From Corallium rubrum (taxonomy: Eukaryota > Cnidaria > Anthozoa > Scleralcyonacea > Coralliidae), in contig OZ035998.1 of the NCBI GenBank assembly GCA_964035015.1, positions 20,328,227 to 20,392,226 on the forward strand: 64,000 nt of DNA, written 5' to 3'. The number at the start of each line of letters is the position of its first letter. The stretch's first letter is position 1. This document shows positions 32,039 to 44,809 of this stretch, in pieces. Made by a program: the position numbers and the translations under genes. The notes below the pieces were generated by a model. It searched no databases. It was given only the letters and a program-made list of their open reading frames with translations, and had not been told where the DNA came from.

Positions 32039-32535
32039 GAATCTCACTCAATTCACAGTGCTTCATAATCAACGGTTGATACTGACAGATCATCTCTCAT
32101 ATTAATAAAACTCAATTGATTATTAACAAAGAACCCAGGTCCACCAGCAGGTTACTTAAGCTGGGTTGTGAAAAAATGTATAGCCAGAATATTAATATTA
32201 GTCAACGGATGTTTATTGTTTTATAATAATCTTTGTTTCAGTTAAGCCAATAACAGAAAAGTTGTGCTTTAAGTCGGATAATAATTGCATTAGGTCATCA
32301 AAATTTACACTAAGACTTCGAATGTTCGGGAATGCAGAACTGAGAAATGCTGTCTAGAAGTACAATTTCTTATCTCATCACTGTCTTGAAATTCAATAAT
32401 GTAATATTTGAAATTTGTTTGTGTAGGAATGTTTATATCAGGATCAAAATTGGAGAGATTTGAATTAGGGATTATTGAGAAAGGGATTTCAAACCTTGGT
32501 AAGTTTACAAAATTAGATTGAGACAGGCATAGCAA
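32039..32535 (-). pseudogene. LINE endonuclease N-terminal part
   Basis: The minus-strand frame has TSRQHFSVLHS followed by VNFDDLMQLLSDLKHNFSVI and, near the DIRS junction, GGPGFFVNNQLSF and STVDYEAL. This matches the first half of an APE-like LINE endonuclease (FSVLHxNIRSL start). The frame continues at 27263 with NSDLQHDL when the DIRS element is removed. Confidence 0.7.
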
Positions 32536-32599
32536 TAATAAAATAAATACAATAATCTTAGAAGCTTATCTGTCAGATCAAGAGTTGGCATTTTTGTAC

Positions 32600-33222
32600 A
32601 TCCTCTCTATGTCACGACCATTTTTTTACACACGGCAGGGCTATCAGAATCTCGATGAAGAAGGATTTTAACGGAAAACGTCCAAATAAATTTGAAGTTC
32701 AGTGCTCTTTTAACCCGAAGACATTGGTTGAATAGGGATTTATTCTGCTGAGTCAAACTTTCAGAAAATTACTGAAATTTTTTCGTTCATCGAGTCTTGT
32801 AAAACCAAGGTCTCATGTGGATTTATTGCGCATGCCTCGCCTTGCTTTATAGTAGGAATCTCGCGCATTTCTACGAACAAACTTGACAATAATCGGTGGC
32901 TCTCGTTGGACATGTTGTTGATTACTTGCAGAAGACCTCCTAGGACTAGGGAGTCTGTGGCTTACTGAAATGCCACCTTCATTCACCTCAAACCCTATCA
33001 ATTTACCAACATCTCTAACGATAACATTTGTATCTTCTTTGCTCTGATCTTGTGTATAGGAATACCTCGGATTTCCAGACTCGGGTCTCCCTCCTCCATT
33101 TCGTTCATGCCATTCTTCAACAGGCTCAACTTGTTCGATATATTGTTCAAATCAGATTTAAACACTTATTATCTTTAACCAGAATACAATTCTCTGTTTC
33201 AAGAACATCAATTCTAGCCATA
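32600..33222 (-). pseudogene. LINE ORF1, central and C-terminal part
   Basis: The minus strand reads MARIDVLETENCILVKDNK (33220 downward), a coiled-coil start. It is followed in shifted frames by EEGDPSLEIRGIPIHKIRA-type sequence, IGFEVNEGGISVSHRLPS and EPPIIVKFVRRNARDSYYKA, and then SLTQQNKSLFNQCL. This matches the RRM-like and C-terminal region of LINE ORF1 proteins that bind RNA. Several frameshifts are present. The upstream part lies at 46011-45868, beyond the Academ insertion. Confidence 0.65.
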
Positions 33223-33500
33223 TAGTGAGGATGTTGCAGTCATCAATAGCCCCAATTGTGTGTTTCATGCTACCAACACAAAACTTGGCAATCTTATAGA
33301 GTTTGAGGTGCTTAAAAATATAGGGTCAGGACCCCAACGCCAAAGTACCTCTAAACGTTATTTTTAGACATCCCAACTAGGTCCCAAACCCCCCGGAGAG
33401 TTTTGTGCAATTTAACCTTATAACGAGATTAAATTAAGTCATATTCAGTTGAAAATGGATACAACTAAACACTTCCATCTTAAGAACGATACATTACTTG

Positions 33501-34583
33501 CTATACTATACTATACTATACTATACTATACTATACTATACTATACTATACTATACTATACTATACTATACTATACTATACTATACTATACTATACTATA
33601 CTATACTATACTATACTATACTATACTATACTATACTATACTATACTATACTATACTATACTATACTATACTATACTATACTATACTATACTATACTATA
33701 CTATACTATACTATACTATACTATACTATACTATACTATACTATACTATACTATACATATACTATACATATACTATACATATACTATACATATACTATAC
33801 ATATACTATACATATACTATACATATACTATACATATACTATACATATACTATACATACTATACCATACCATACCATACCGTCCATACCAAATCATACCA
33901 TACCATACCATACCATACCATACCATACCATACCATACCATACCATACCATACCATACCATACCATACCATACCATACCATACCATACCATACCATACCA
34001 TACCATACCATACCATACCATACCATACCATACCATACCATACCATACCATACCATACCATACCATACCATACCATACCATACCATACCATACCATACCA
34101 TACCATACCATACCATACCATACCATACCATACCATACCATACCATACCATACCATACCATACCATACCATACCATACCATACCATACCATACCATACCA
34201 TACCATACCATACCATACCATACCATACCATACCATACCATACCATACCATACCATACCATACCATACCATACCATACCATACCATACCATACCATACCA
34301 TACCATACCATACCATACCATACCATACCATACCATACCATACCATACCATACCATACCATACCATACCATACCATACCATACCATACCATACCATACCA
34401 TACCATACCATACCATACCATACCATACCATACCATACCATACCATACCATACCATACCATACTATACTATACTATACTATACTATACTATACTATACTA
34501 TACTATACTATACTATACTATACTATACTATACTATACTATACTATACTATACTATACTATACTATACTATACTATACTATAC
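33501..34583 (+). repeat. 1.08-kb pentanucleotide satellite inside the TIR
   Basis: Block order: CTATA repeats (33501 to about 33735), an 11-base CATATACTATA unit about ten times (to about 33855), a short irregular stretch, CCATA repeats (about 33896-34462), and CTATA repeats again (to 34583). The matching place in the other TIR (45611-45624) holds only about two units. The long ORFs across this block on both strands are by-products of the repeat and not genes. Confidence 0.95.
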
Positions 34584-34689
34584 ATAACCAAACTTTTACA
34601 ATGATTTAAGGGTGTTACTTGGCCCAGTCCTCCAATATACACTCTTACTCGAAAATGCACCTCAGCTTTTGGTAAACAAGGAAAAAATC

Positions 34690-37075
34690 ATTGATTGTCT
34701 TGATCTTAATATGCCTTTATCGTATAACTTTTTATTTGACCTAAATACCCAAAGTGTGCAATCCATGTAACACAATAATTAGTCGTGGTCGTGTTTCCCT
34801 CCGTATAATTAATAAACATAGTAAAGCAACGAACGTCATCAGTAAGCGTGATTCAAGAGCTAGTTGCAAAAGAGCAATGGGGAGATTTTTAAGTTCGATG
34901 GACTGGCCTCTGCTACTTAATTCTTTGGAAAGCTGCGAAGATTCTTCGAAAGTCTTCCAGGATGTGATCCATATTGGGCTTGATTTTCTTATGCCTGTGA
35001 GAAAAATCCGTGTGATTCCAGCCGACCCCATTTGGATGTCTCAGAAGTTAAAGTCATTAATCCTAAAAAGACAAGAGGCCTTTTCAAAAAATGGAGCTGA
35101 CTCTGTTCTTTTTAGGTTCTATAGGAACGCAGTCAATCGCGAAAGGAAAACCTGCAAAGCTAATTACTATAAACTGAGAGTACAACAAATGAAAGGCGAA
35201 AATCCTAAGGCTTGGTGGAGAGAGGTCAAGCGTATTAGTGGAATGCAGTCTCGCTCTGGTAACTTACTTGGTCAGATAAATGTTGAAGAGATCAAGGATT
35301 TGCCTGACCAAGAAATAGCGAATGTAATCAATAAGGCGTTCTTGGGTCCTCTAGAAGAATATCGATTGCCTTCCTCAATAACTCCCCTACAATTGGAAGA
35401 GGACAACCCAGAGTTACTAGAGGTATCTGAAGAGAGAGTCCTTAAGTTGTTGTCGAAACTCAACCCCGCAAAGGCTTCCGGACCGGATGAGATACCAAAT
35501 TGGTTGCTGAGGGAGTATGCTGAGTGGCTCGCTTACCCCGTGAAAACTATTCTGAACGCGTCATTCAGCGAACAACGCCTGCCCAGTATATGGAAATGTG
35601 CTGATGTAACTCCACTGCCAAAAAAAAAACCCGTGCAGTGTCTGAAGAAAGATCTGAGGCCTATTTCATTAACGCCGTGCATCTCAAAAGTCGCTGAGGA
35701 CATTGTTGTTTGTGACTATGTTAAGCCTGCCGCTATGAAAATCATCGACCCCAACCAATACGGAACGGTTCCCAAGTCATCTACCACGCTTGCCCTGCTG
35801 AGTATGATCCACGAATGGACCAAGGGAACTGACGGAAACGGTTCTACGGTAAGAGCTCTCTTTTTCGACTATCGTAAAGCTTTTGACCTGATAGACCATA
35901 ACATTCTTGTTCATAAATTACGCACGTTAGATGTACCAATCAGCATTACCAACTGGATAATTGACTTTCTCAGCAATCGGCTCCAAAGAATCAAACTTGC
36001 AGAGGGTTGTCTGTCCGAATGGGGCTCAGTTCCATCAGGAGTTCCACAGGGAACTAAACTAGGGCCCTGGTTATTTATCATAATGATAAATGACCTAGTA
36101 ATTAGAGACGCCCGCGTGTGGAAGTATGTGGATGATACGACGATATCAGAAGTCGTCCGGAAAAACGATGTCAGCAGTGCCCAACTTTTCACCGACAACG
36201 TGGTTCAATGGTCTCTTGATAACAGAGTTCAACTAAACACCAACAAATGTAAGGAGCTACGAATCTCTTTTGCTAGAAACCAGCAGGAATTAGAGCCGAT
36301 TAAGGTTATGGATAAGGATTTGGAGATTGTAGACAGTGTTAAGCTTTTAGGGTTAACGATTACAAGTAATCTATCGTGGAATTTACATGTAAATGAGGTT
36401 ATTAAAAAAGCCTCTAAAAGGTTATATTTTTTAGTGCAGCTGAAAAGAGCTAACGTCCCTCGAAAAGACCTAGGGCTATTTTACATTACTTGCATTAGAT
36501 CTCTTTTAGATTATGCTGTCCCTGTGTTCCATTTTTCTATCCCACAATATCTAATGTGTGAATTAGAACGTATACAAAAGGGGGCATTGTCGATCATTTG
36601 CTATAATCACGATTATACCGAAACACTAAAATGTATGAACATCGTCCCTCTAGCTGACCATCACAAGGATATATGTAATACATTGTTTACTACCATTGTT
36701 AATGATAAGAACCATCGACTCCATCAATTATTACCGCCGTCTTATGAGACTAAGCACAACTTGAGACATTCGCGATCATTTAATGTTCCCAGATGGAAGA
36801 CTAACCGTTTTAAGAACACTTACATAATGTCTTCATGCCTTAATGCTAACATGAAATAGTCAATGTCCAGTTTTAAGAATTAGTTTTAGTTTAGGCTTGA
36901 CATTTTGTTATAGCTATTTTATGTAAGCTCATGTAAATTTATTTTACATATAAATTTGTAATTTTAATATAAGAATATCTATTATAACAAATGTAATTTT
37001 AATGAAATACGCAATTCAGCCCTTGGCTGCTATGTATTTTTTTCAAATAAACCATCTATCCATCTATCTATCTAA
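34690..37075 (+). mobile_element. 5'-truncated LINE with intact RT ORF
   Basis: A plus-strand non-LTR element lacking its ORF1 and most of its endonuclease. It ends with a short CTAT/ATCT-type repeat tail (about 37050-37075). It starts within a few bases of the end of the Academ left TIR, so it is an insertion into the Academ element. Confidence 0.75.
34754..36859 (+). CDS. LINE reverse transcriptase (701 codons, uninterrupted)
   Basis: Non-LTR RT ORF. Motifs in order: a linker helix region (residues 60-190), KLNPAKASGPDEIPNWLL (about 235), ADVTPLPKKKPV and DLRPISLTPCISKVAED (about 285-320), DYRKAFDLIDHNILVHKL (about 375), SGVPQGTKLGPWLFIIMIND (about 428), YVDDTTISEVV with the catalytic Asp pair (about 457), LNTNKCKELRISF, then LLGLTITSNLSWNLHV (about 535) and the C-terminal thumb with IRSLLDYAVPVFH. 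The upstream endonuclease is missing, so the copy should not mobilise alone. The start at 34754 is simply the first Met of the truncated frame. The GTKLGP form of the motif fits an L2/CR1-like clade, which I cannot resolve further. Confidence 0.85.
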   Translation: MCNPCNTIISRGRVSLRIINKHSKATNVISKRDSRASCKRAMGRFLSSMDWPLLLNSLESCEDSSKVFQDVIHIGLDFLMPVRKIRVIPADPIWMSQKLKSLILKRQEAFSKNGADSVLFRFYRNAVNRERKTCKANYYKLRVQQMKGENPKAWWREVKRISGMQSRSGNLLGQINVEEIKDLPDQEIANVINKAFLGPLEEYRLPSSITPLQLEEDNPELLEVSEERVLKLLSKLNPAKASGPDEIPNWLLREYAEWLAYPVKTILNASFSEQRLPSIWKCADVTPLPKKKPVQCLKKDLRPISLTPCISKVAEDIVVCDYVKPAAMKIIDPNQYGTVPKSSTTLALLSMIHEWTKGTDGNGSTVRALFFDYRKAFDLIDHNILVHKLRTLDVPISITNWIIDFLSNRLQRIKLAEGCLSEWGSVPSGVPQGTKLGPWLFIIMINDLVIRDARVWKYVDDTTISEVVRKNDVSSAQLFTDNVVQWSLDNRVQLNTNKCKELRISFARNQQELEPIKVMDKDLEIVDSVKLLGLTITSNLSWNLHVNEVIKKASKRLYFLVQLKRANVPRKDLGLFYITCIRSLLDYAVPVFHFSIPQYLMCELERIQKGALSIICYNHDYTETLKCMNIVPLADHHKDICNTLFTTIVNDKNHRLHQLLPPSYETKHNLRHSRSFNVPRWKTNRFKNTYIMSSCLNANMK

Positions 37076-39491
37076 AATATATAGTTTAATAAGGAGTTGC
37101 GAATGTTTTTGTTAAGTTCACTAAAATATTCCTTTAAAACTTATCAAAATGTAAAAAAAGAAATGCTCTATATATAGAGCTAATTTGTTCAGTTCCACTA
37201 CTGGGTAACCGTGATTGAGCTGGAGGCTTTGCTATTAAAGTTAGTGAGAAGCCTTGAGGGGATTGAATTTCCAAATGTTTGTGAATGCCCTTTACGAGAT
37301 TGCTCCTTGGATGCTTGCTTTGCATCACACACAGATTGCTGCCAATCTTCATACAAAACATTAAAATGCTTACAATGAAACATCCACGTGTATAGCTACA
37401 ATGAGTTCCAGAAAGGCCATTTTACTTTCAAGAACACCAACAGACCATTCTCTTGTATGGCAGAGGATCAAGCACATGAGCAGAATAATAAGGATGTGAA
37501 GACTGATGGAGGAGCAGTGGGAATCCTGGATAACGAAAGCTCTCTGACGAAATGGATGATTGGTGGGCCAGAGATTGCTCGCTTAGTAGCTAAAGGATTT
37601 CAACAGAAATGAAGAAGAAATCGAGATAGAGAAACGACACCATGAAGACACAGATGCTTATGAAAACAAATTTCGTAAAGATATTAAGAGCTTCAAGCAG
37701 TCTTTTACTGAGGTTGGAAACCCCTTCAGTGATGAGGAAGATTCACTTGTACAGGTTATGACAAGAACCGTCATGAACAGTCCTTCTGTTGAGTCAGTGA
37801 AAAATGCCGAGAGCATCGGAAAGGAACAATACAACGAATATGTCGTGAAAAGGCGTGTGAAATGTGAAAACTCTATCTATCTTGCCATACCCAAAAACAG
37901 CCTGCCGCTTTTCCGTAAAAAGAACACAGTATCAACATCCAAGGGGAAACTGAAAATAGCTTCACTTAAAGATAACTGCGAACTATATGCCTCTCTTTAT
38001 GTTGCATGCCAATCAAGAAGTGGTGACTTCTTCGCACACGAAAGCCATTCTTATCCACCATCAATCTCCAAGTATGGAAAATTAAGGAAATGTATGAAGT
38101 CTGGCTTTGTTAGCATCTTGGATTGGAATCTACTGGTACAACTAAAGAAATGCCACCTGTAGATTTGACAGTGAAGGTGTTTGATGGGGGTGCTGTCGTA
38201 CAAATGATCGGATCCCAGGCTGCTATAAGACATATGGAGAACACAGCAGAAACATCTTTTGGCCATTCATTTTGAGTTCTCAAGATGGCACTCTCACCAG
38301 AATCGATGTCGTTTTTGACACTTATATCGAATGGAGTTTGAAGCCAGAAACCAGGGAAAGAAGAGGCAAATGTGTTAGGATTGCTGTGAAAGATAACACA
38401 CCTTTATGAAAAACTGGCAACAATTTCTGCAGGTAGATGAAAACAAGTCAGAGCTGTTCTATTTACTCGCACAAGATCTCATTAACTGTCCCACTATTCA
38501 AAGCTTTGAAGGAGTTATTTTGGCAACAGATACTGAAGAAGTGGTTAATTTGTGAGATATTGACCTCCATAATTTAACTCCTTGCAACCACGAGGAAGCG
38601 GACACCCGCATACGTCTTCATGTAAAACATGCTGCTGCTTCTGGTCATCACAAAATTGCAATAAGAACAGTTGATACGTTATAGTTATTGCAGTCTCCTT
38701 TTTTCATCAGCTAAACATTGATGAGCTGTTGATAGAATATGGTGTTGGGAGAAACAAACGTTGGTTACCTGTCCACGAATATGCTGCTAGTCTTGGAAGA
38801 AATGTATGTGATGGTTTGCGCTTTTGGATCGCCTTTACGGGCTGTGATACAGTATCTGCTTTTTGTGGTAAAGGAAAGAAGACATGTTGGAATATATGGA
38901 GATTATTTCCTGAAATCACTGAAACATTTACAAGGTAATAATTTAAAAGTTTTGTAGTTTAGCAAACTTTATTTTTACAAATTTCTACAAATCCAGTGAC
39001 TATAGTTCTTTTCATTCATGTCTATGATATATAGCTTGTATTCTTTCTGTTACGTATTAAGGCTAACAAGAATCTTCATTCACTTCGTTTCGTACGTGTA
39101 GGTTATCACTCTGCAATCAAGATGAACTGCGCGGAGACCATTTCATAGCTGTTGAGCGTTATGTTGTTTTGTTATATGACAAAACTAGCAGTCTATGTGA
39201 TGCTAATGAAACCAGACGACGTTTGTTCACAAAGAAAGGGTGTCCCAGCGAAAACCTACCACCTACAAAGGATGCATTTTACCAGCATATCAAGAGGGCT
39301 ACATTCCAAGGAGGGTAAATATTATTTTTTTAATACGCAGTTCATGATTGTACTTGAGACTGTAAATGAAGTGGTCCATTCACATTGTATTCTTCCTCTC
39401 TTTAACAACTCTTTTTTCGTTTCTAGATATGTATGGGGACAGTCACTTACCAAATGGCAAGATTTACCCCAATTTATAGAATGGGGCTGGG

Positions 39492-39706
39492 TATACCAAA
39501 TTCGTCCTCGGTATACACTCACGCACAAACTTGAAACATTGCGTTGTGATTTATAAAGTATTTAATAAAGAAAATAAACAAAAAAAGGTCTCACAACATC
39601 ACTGAGAATCACAAGTCTCTCTCGAAGTGAAATTGACAAGTTTTTTATGGCCTCGTGATTGTACACGTGACCCCAACCCGTGTCCGGGGGGGTGCTAATC
39701 AGGACA
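39492..39706 (-). repeat. BEL 3' LTR
   Basis: 215 bp; on the minus strand it starts TGTCCTGATTAGCACC and ends GGTATA. An AATAAA-like signal lies within it on the plus strand only. Near-identical partner at 44987-45201. Confidence 0.9.
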
Positions 39707-39770
39707 CACTCCCCTATAAAAATGTAAAGTTTTTCATTTTTATACACTAAAGTAAATTAATTGTTTGAAC

Positions 39771-42700
39771 TCAATTGTCCTCTTCGGCTAATAGTGTTAT
39801 CTTTGCTTTGGCATTCTTAGCAGCTTCTCTTACACTTCGAACTCTTGGAATGTTTCCATTCAAAACGACTTCGTTACCGTTTACTTCATGTGCTGCTGCT
39901 TTGATCTCTAACGGGCAAATAAGTTGGAGTGGACGCTCGATATTGTTTCCCTTGTGTAAGATAATAACTCCTCGAACGATCCCATCCTTTCCCTTGACGT
40001 GCTTTATCACCTTCCCTTTCATTGCGTACTTGAGTGGCCCGGCGAAATCTATCCCGGTATGTTGAAATGGTCGGCTAACTTCTGTACGGAACTTTGGTAA
40101 CGAAGCTGTCGTGGTTGCTCCATACGGCTTGGCTGAATACACTTTGCAAATGTTGCAGTTTCGTATTTGCTTCTTAACACGGGCTCTAAGGTGTGGTATC
40201 CACCAGTCATCTCTCAGGCTTGCCATCGTATGCGCTACTCCTAAATGGTTGTTTTGTTCGTGGACATGTCGGATTAGTTTTTCGGCTAGAAGATTATCTT
40301 CTAAGTACGTAGGCGTGTAATTTTGGATTCTTCCATGGCATTTCAGGATTCCTGTATCTTCGCCTTTCACCAACTTGAAGCTGGGGGTTTCTAGGTTTTC
40401 TGGAATTCCTCCTTGGCACTTTTTCACCCAGTGGTTTCTCGCTGCGATTATTTCTTCGCTTGTTAGGGGCCCAGATCTTTTCTTGATCTTTCGTAGTTTG
40501 GCGAGGCTGTTGTGCATAAATCGTAAAGCCCAGGCTGTAATTCTTAGAGTGTTCCAATATGGCTTTCGTTCTAACAGGTCGTTCCATTCATCTGTAATAG
40601 CTCTGGCGGCATAGGAAGCTTCTTTTACTGGCTTTTGTTCTTCAATTGCTTTAGGCGTCTGCTTCAATTCTGGTTGTTCAGGCCAATCTTCTTTCTTCAA
40701 AATCCAGTCTGGACCAGTAAACCATCCCTTGTTTTCCATTCTATCGATTGAAGCTCCCCTACTTGCGAGATCCGCAAGATTCTTCTCTGTCGGGCAGTAT
40801 TTCCAGTTGACTTCGATATCCTTGGTAGTTTCAGCGATTTTCCTCACCCGGTTGGCAACAAATACTTTCCACGGACGTTCTGGTTTTGTAATCCAGTACA
40901 ACGCAACCATACTGTCCATCCATATTGTCACCGAGGATATTGGCCACTGCTTCAGTGCTTGACAGACATTTTTCACCATGTTGGCTGCCATATGGCCGCT
41001 GATTAACTCCAAACGAGCGATAGAGGTGTTGCGCTTGGATATTCTCGACTTGGACGTTAAGATTCCCTTGACTGTTCCTGTTTCGGACTCTACTGCTGCA
41101 ATGGTTACTGTGGAACAGGCTAGGTTGCTTGCATCAGCAAATTGGTGGATATGGATTCCCCTCGTTCTTCTACACTCCTTTGTAATACTTCTCGGAACTC
41201 GTACGTTTCTCAGTTGTCCTGTCCATCTGAACCATTTTGACTTCAAGGCAGGCGAGACTTCTTCATCCCATCCTTTTCTTTCCTCACACACTTCTCGGTA
41301 AAGATGTTTCCCCTCTGCCAAGGTTGGTGATAGAAGACCCAACGGATCGTAAATGCTCCCCAATTGGCTCAGCACTGTCTTCTTGGTCACTGGTCTGTTT
41401 GGAGGAAACACAGGAACTTCAAGTTCTAATGTGTCTTGTTTCTTGTCCCAGCGGTGTCCCAGTATCTTTCCTGGATTTGGCATGTCACACCCATCTAGTG
41501 CTCCGACGTTTGATTCCCATTTGTGAATAGGGAATTTGGCATCTTCCATGATCTTTGTTGCTTCCACTTTGAACTTGTCCAATCCCTCGATGTCACTGCT
41601 GGTTTTCATTAGGTTGTCGACATAGGTGTTCTCTCTCAGGGCTTGAACGGTTTCCTCAAACTCTGGTGGTTGTTGATTGTAGTGGTACTGTAGTGTCGCA
41701 CCAAGGATAAAGGGGCTCGCTTCAGCACCAAAGGGAACTCTTGCAAATCGAAAATGTTCTTGTATGCCATTGAAATTGAACAGAAACCGAAAAGCATCTC
41801 GATCTTCTTCTTTTATACCGATTTGATGGAATGCTTTCTTAATATCTGCGAGCAAGAGGTTTGTTGACATCCTGGCTCTGATCATGATGTCCCACAGGTG
41901 CGGCTGAAGAGGAGGTCCAGTATGCATACACTCGTTAATGCTGCTTGCTAGGGGGTGAGGCTTCGCACTAGCATCAAACACCATTCGAACCTTTGTAGTT
42001 GCTGCATCTCTCCTGACCACAGGTTTGTGTGGCATGTAAAAGACTCGTTGTCCAGTCTGTGTTGGTGGCACTCTCTCGATGATATTGGACTCCAACTGTT
42101 CACCAATAATTGCTTGGTACTCTGTGCACAGCTCTTTGTCTTGGTTCAACTTCCTTTCAACATTGACCAATCTCTTCTTGCTTTGAACGAGATTTGTTTC
42201 ACTCAGGTGACTTCCGGCTATCCATGGGATGTTTACCTCGTATCTACCGTCCTCACTTCTCACAATGTTCTCATTGAACTCTGAGTAGACTTCTTGCTGA
42301 TCATTTTCCTTTCGGTCTTCAATTCCAAGAACATCAAGAGTGTACAGCCTCTCGTAATCTGAATCTTCCTTGGTAAACAGGCATTTGTTAGATGGGTAGT
42401 CTCCTCCATGTATGACCCAACCAAATGTGGTCCCTTCGACAATTGGTTCTCCTTCCTTTCCCTTGAATACTTCCTCAGTCTTCATCTTGCAATACAGGTT
42501 GTCTCCGATTATCAGGTCGATTGGATACTCATTATCCTTCTTCATGTAGAACTGTTTGTTCTTGGCATGTTCGTATTTCTTAATCAACTTGTTCATGTCT
42601 GGTCTCCTCACGGTTGTAAAGTTGGGCATCGTTGATCCTGTAACTTCGCATGTCTCCACTTGCTTTCCATCCACCGATTCTATTCCAACAGAGTATATTG

Positions 42701-44216
42701 GCAATGACTGCTTCTTCATCCCATTTACTGTAACGATTTGTCTGACCTCATGACGAATTGGAGACAGCTTCATGTTTTTGATAGCTTTGCTTGATATAAA
42801 ATTTCTCCCTGAGCCAGTGTCGAGGTAGGCCCAGAGTGTTTCTCCTTTTATTCTCACAGGAATGATGGCTGGCAATGATTCTTCGGCATCAGAAGGGGTA
42901 TACCCAGTAAGAACAGCATTCCCATCTAGCACCTTCTCACAGAGACTAGTATGGTGTCTCCCTTTACATTTCAGGCAATTTCTACTTCTACAGTCATTCC
43001 CTCGATGACCAGCAACACCACAGTTGAAGCAAAGCTTATTTGCAACGAAAAAGGCTTTGCGTTTCTCCCTTGTATCTTGGATTTTACAGGAATCAGGCCA
43101 ATGATTTCCCTCACAGAATATGCATTTCTTCTCTTTTGGTTTTCCATTTCCCTTCTGAGTATACCACTGTCTCTCCTTCTTGGTACTGTCATTCTTAGAT
43201 GAATCTTCTACCTTGTTTCTTCTTAACCACTGCTGAAGACTCTCGAGGAACTCTTTCATACTCCATTTCTCCCAACTGTCGTCAGTTCGTACAAGATCTG
43301 ATCTAATGTGTGGTAACTTGTTGAGTGTTGACATCACAAATCCTTTTAACATGTCTGCTTCTTCTAATGTTTCCAATGCATCATAATTTCGACTTACTTT
43401 CTCGTAGAATTCCTTCACTTGCTCGTAGTTTGATCCCTTCACAACTTGTAAGCTAATAATAGCCTCCATATGAGCACTCACAACCAAGGTAGTATGTCCA
43501 TAGTCTTTCTTTAGTCTGTCCCATGCAGTGTTGTACCCGTGTGTACTTGGTTTTAGATTGCTAATCTTTTCTCTTACCTTCGTGTTGACCATCTCTAGTA
43601 GGTACCCGTATTTCTCCTCGTCACTTATTGGTTTGCTATGTACTTGAGTTGCAAACATGTTCTCGAATCTTATCCAATCTGTTGGCGTACCATTAAATGG
43701 CGAAATTTTCAATTTTGGCAATTTCGCTTGAGTCGACTTCGCTTGTGCTTCCAATTCAAGTTTCTGCTCGGTTGCCTTGATCTCAGCTCGTAATCTCTCC
43801 TGCCAAATTTGTCGCTCTTGTGCTAACTTCTCTTGTCTTAATCTCTCCTCTCGTTCTTCTTGTCTGGCACGAATCTCCTCTTGTTGTTGTTCTGCTCTAT
43901 GTTGTTGTCGCGTTTCCGCTTCGATAATTTGTTGTTCTTCTTCTCGTTTGATCTCCTGTTCTCGCTCTTGCAAGGCCTTTGTTATCTTTTCTTTCTCTTC
44001 GATCAACGGTGCGTAACTCAACTTTATTTCCTTCTTCCATTGTCTAACACTTCTTGGTGAAATATCAAGCTCGATTTTCATTTCTTGAGTACGCGATATT
44101 AACTCCGACAATCTCTCGTTGATTTTGGTTGTCCTTTGCTCCACAATATTCATCTCTTCGTAGTCATTTGATGCTAGTAACTCCACAGGGAGCCCATCTT
44201 GGCAGCACTTGGGCAC
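39771..44216 (-). CDS. BEL/Pao gag-pol polyprotein with deleted integrase core
   Basis: A 1481-codon ORF. Charged coiled coil 60-160; DUF1759-type gag 165-335; zinc knuckles [13 protein letters not shown] (365-377) and [14 protein letters not shown] (396-409); aspartic protease AYLDTGSG (463-470); RT 700-880 with [13 protein letters not shown] and YVDN at 865-868, where YVDD would be usual; Pao-type domain with [10 protein letters not shown] (956-965); RNase H with HQFADAS (1024-1030); integrase zinc finger His 1317 to Cys 1357. The integrase keeps its first Asp (GIDFAGP, about 1390) and then jumps near 1402 to the C-terminal [10 protein letters not shown] segment. The core with the other two catalytic residues is gone without loss of frame. 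The first seven or so residues come from the DNA element inserted in gag. Confidence 0.9.
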   Translation of the reverse strand: MPKCCQDGLPVELLASNDYEEMNIVEQRTTKINERLSELISRTQEMKIELDISPRSVRQWKKEIKLSYAPLIEEKEKITKALQEREQEIKREEEQQIIEAETRQQHRAEQQQEEIRARQEEREERLRQEKLAQERQIWQERLRAEIKATEQKLELEAQAKSTQAKLPKLKISPFNGTPTDWIRFENMFATQVHSKPISDEEKYGYLLEMVNTKVREKISNLKPSTHGYNTAWDRLKKDYGHTTLVVSAHMEAIISLQVVKGSNYEQVKEFYEKVSRNYDALETLEEADMLKGFVMSTLNKLPHIRSDLVRTDDSWEKWSMKEFLESLQQWLRRNKVEDSSKNDSTKKERQWYTQKGNGKPKEKKCIFCEGNHWPDSCKIQDTREKRKAFFVANKLCFNCGVAGHRGNDCRSRNCLKCKGRHHTSLCEKVLDGNAVLTGYTPSDAEESLPAIIPVRIKGETLWAYLDTGSGRNFISSKAIKNMKLSPIRHEVRQIVTVNGMKKQSLPIYSVGIESVDGKQVETCEVTGSTMPNFTTVRRPDMNKLIKKYEHAKNKQFYMKKDNEYPIDLIIGDNLYCKMKTEEVFKGKEGEPIVEGTTFGWVIHGGDYPSNKCLFTKEDSDYERLYTLDVLGIEDRKENDQQEVYSEFNENIVRSEDGRYEVNIPWIAGSHLSETNLVQSKKRLVNVERKLNQDKELCTEYQAIIGEQLESNIIERVPPTQTGQRVFYMPHKPVVRRDAATTKVRMVFDASAKPHPLASSINECMHTGPPLQPHLWDIMIRARMSTNLLLADIKKAFHQIGIKEEDRDAFRFLFNFNGIQEHFRFARVPFGAEASPFILGATLQYHYNQQPPEFEETVQALRENTYVDNLMKTSSDIEGLDKFKVEATKIMEDAKFPIHKWESNVGALDGCDMPNPGKILGHRWDKKQDTLELEVPVFPPNRPVTKKTVLSQLGSIYDPLGLLSPTLAEGKHLYREVCEERKGWDEEVSPALKSKWFRWTGQLRNVRVPRSITKECRRTRGIHIHQFADASNLACSTVTIAAVESETGTVKGILTSKSRISKRNTSIARLELISGHMAANMVKNVCQALKQWPISSVTIWMDSMVALYWITKPERPWKVFVANRVRKIAETTKDIEVNWKYCPTEKNLADLASRGASIDRMENKGWFTGPDWILKKEDWPEQPELKQTPKAIEEQKPVKEASYAARAITDEWNDLLERKPYWNTLRITAWALRFMHNSLAKLRKIKKRSGPLTSEEIIAARNHWVKKCQGGIPENLETPSFKLVKGEDTGILKCHGRIQNYTPTYLEDNLLAEKLIRHVHEQNNHLGVAHTMASLRDDWWIPHLRARVKKQIRNCNICKVYSAKPYGATTTASLPKFRTEVSRPFQHTGIDFAGPLKYAMKGKVIKHVKGKDGIVRGVIILHKGNNIERPLQLICPLEIKAAAHEVNGNEVVLNGNIPRVRSVREAAKNAKAKITLLAEEDN

Positions 44217-44809
44217 CTGTGGCGGACTCGAAAGACGCGCGGGGGACTGTGGCAGGGGATTTAAAAAAATACGGAAAACGGTTACCGGAAGCGAGGGAAA
44301 AACGGGGGAAAGGGGGGGAGGGAGAGAAAAAAATATAAGGGATGAAACACCAAACGTTCAACGTGGAATGTGTTCCGCAAGTAGCCAGGACATCTCGTAT
44401 CGTCGGGAGCCACCGTTGGAATACTGAAACCTACTGAAACTCAGAGTCAGATGAATGTGCAATAAATCAATAATCCTGAGACTTCCCGCTTTATCCGAAA
44501 AGCTTATCGTAGGATTTCGTAGCTATCCGAAGTGTCAACGATGACGTAGTGTCCTAGCTACTTGCGGAACACATCTCTCGAAAATACGATATGTAATTTA
44601 GCTGCAAAATCACGGCTAAAAGGTGAGATTTTGCCTCATTTTGATTATATTTTGATAAATGAATCATTATCACAACTACTTCGCTCAGTTGTAAAACGAT
44701 GTTCAAAACAAGGAAGAATTCGTGTTTCATCCCTTTATTATTTTCCTAAACACACCACGATCGAGTGTGCCACAGGGTACCCACGCTCTGCCAAGATGGG
44801 CTCCCTGTG
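44184..44809. mobile_element. 626-bp TIR element inserted in BEL gag
   Basis: TIRs CACAGGGAGCCCATCTTGGC (44184) and the complement (44809) are flanked by GTAACTC (44177-44183 and 44810-44816). Each terminal region also contains a second internal CCACAGG/CCTGTGG pair. An inner palindrome (about 44369-44574, ends GTGTTCCGCAAGTAGC) may be a further nested unit. Without the element and one GTAACTC, the gag frame is continuous. The CAGGG-like end suggests hAT, but a 7-bp duplication leaves that open. Confidence 0.75.

Noticed and set aside
33501-34583. CRISPR-like array
   Set aside because: Repeats are five bases, contiguous and without unique spacers, so it is a simple satellite.
33449-34609. 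Very long ORFs in several frames on both strands (Tyr/Ile/Leu and Met/Val/Trp/Tyr repeats)
   Set aside because: They are the pentanucleotide satellite read in frame. A five-base unit without stop codons stays open in all frames of a strand. Not genes.
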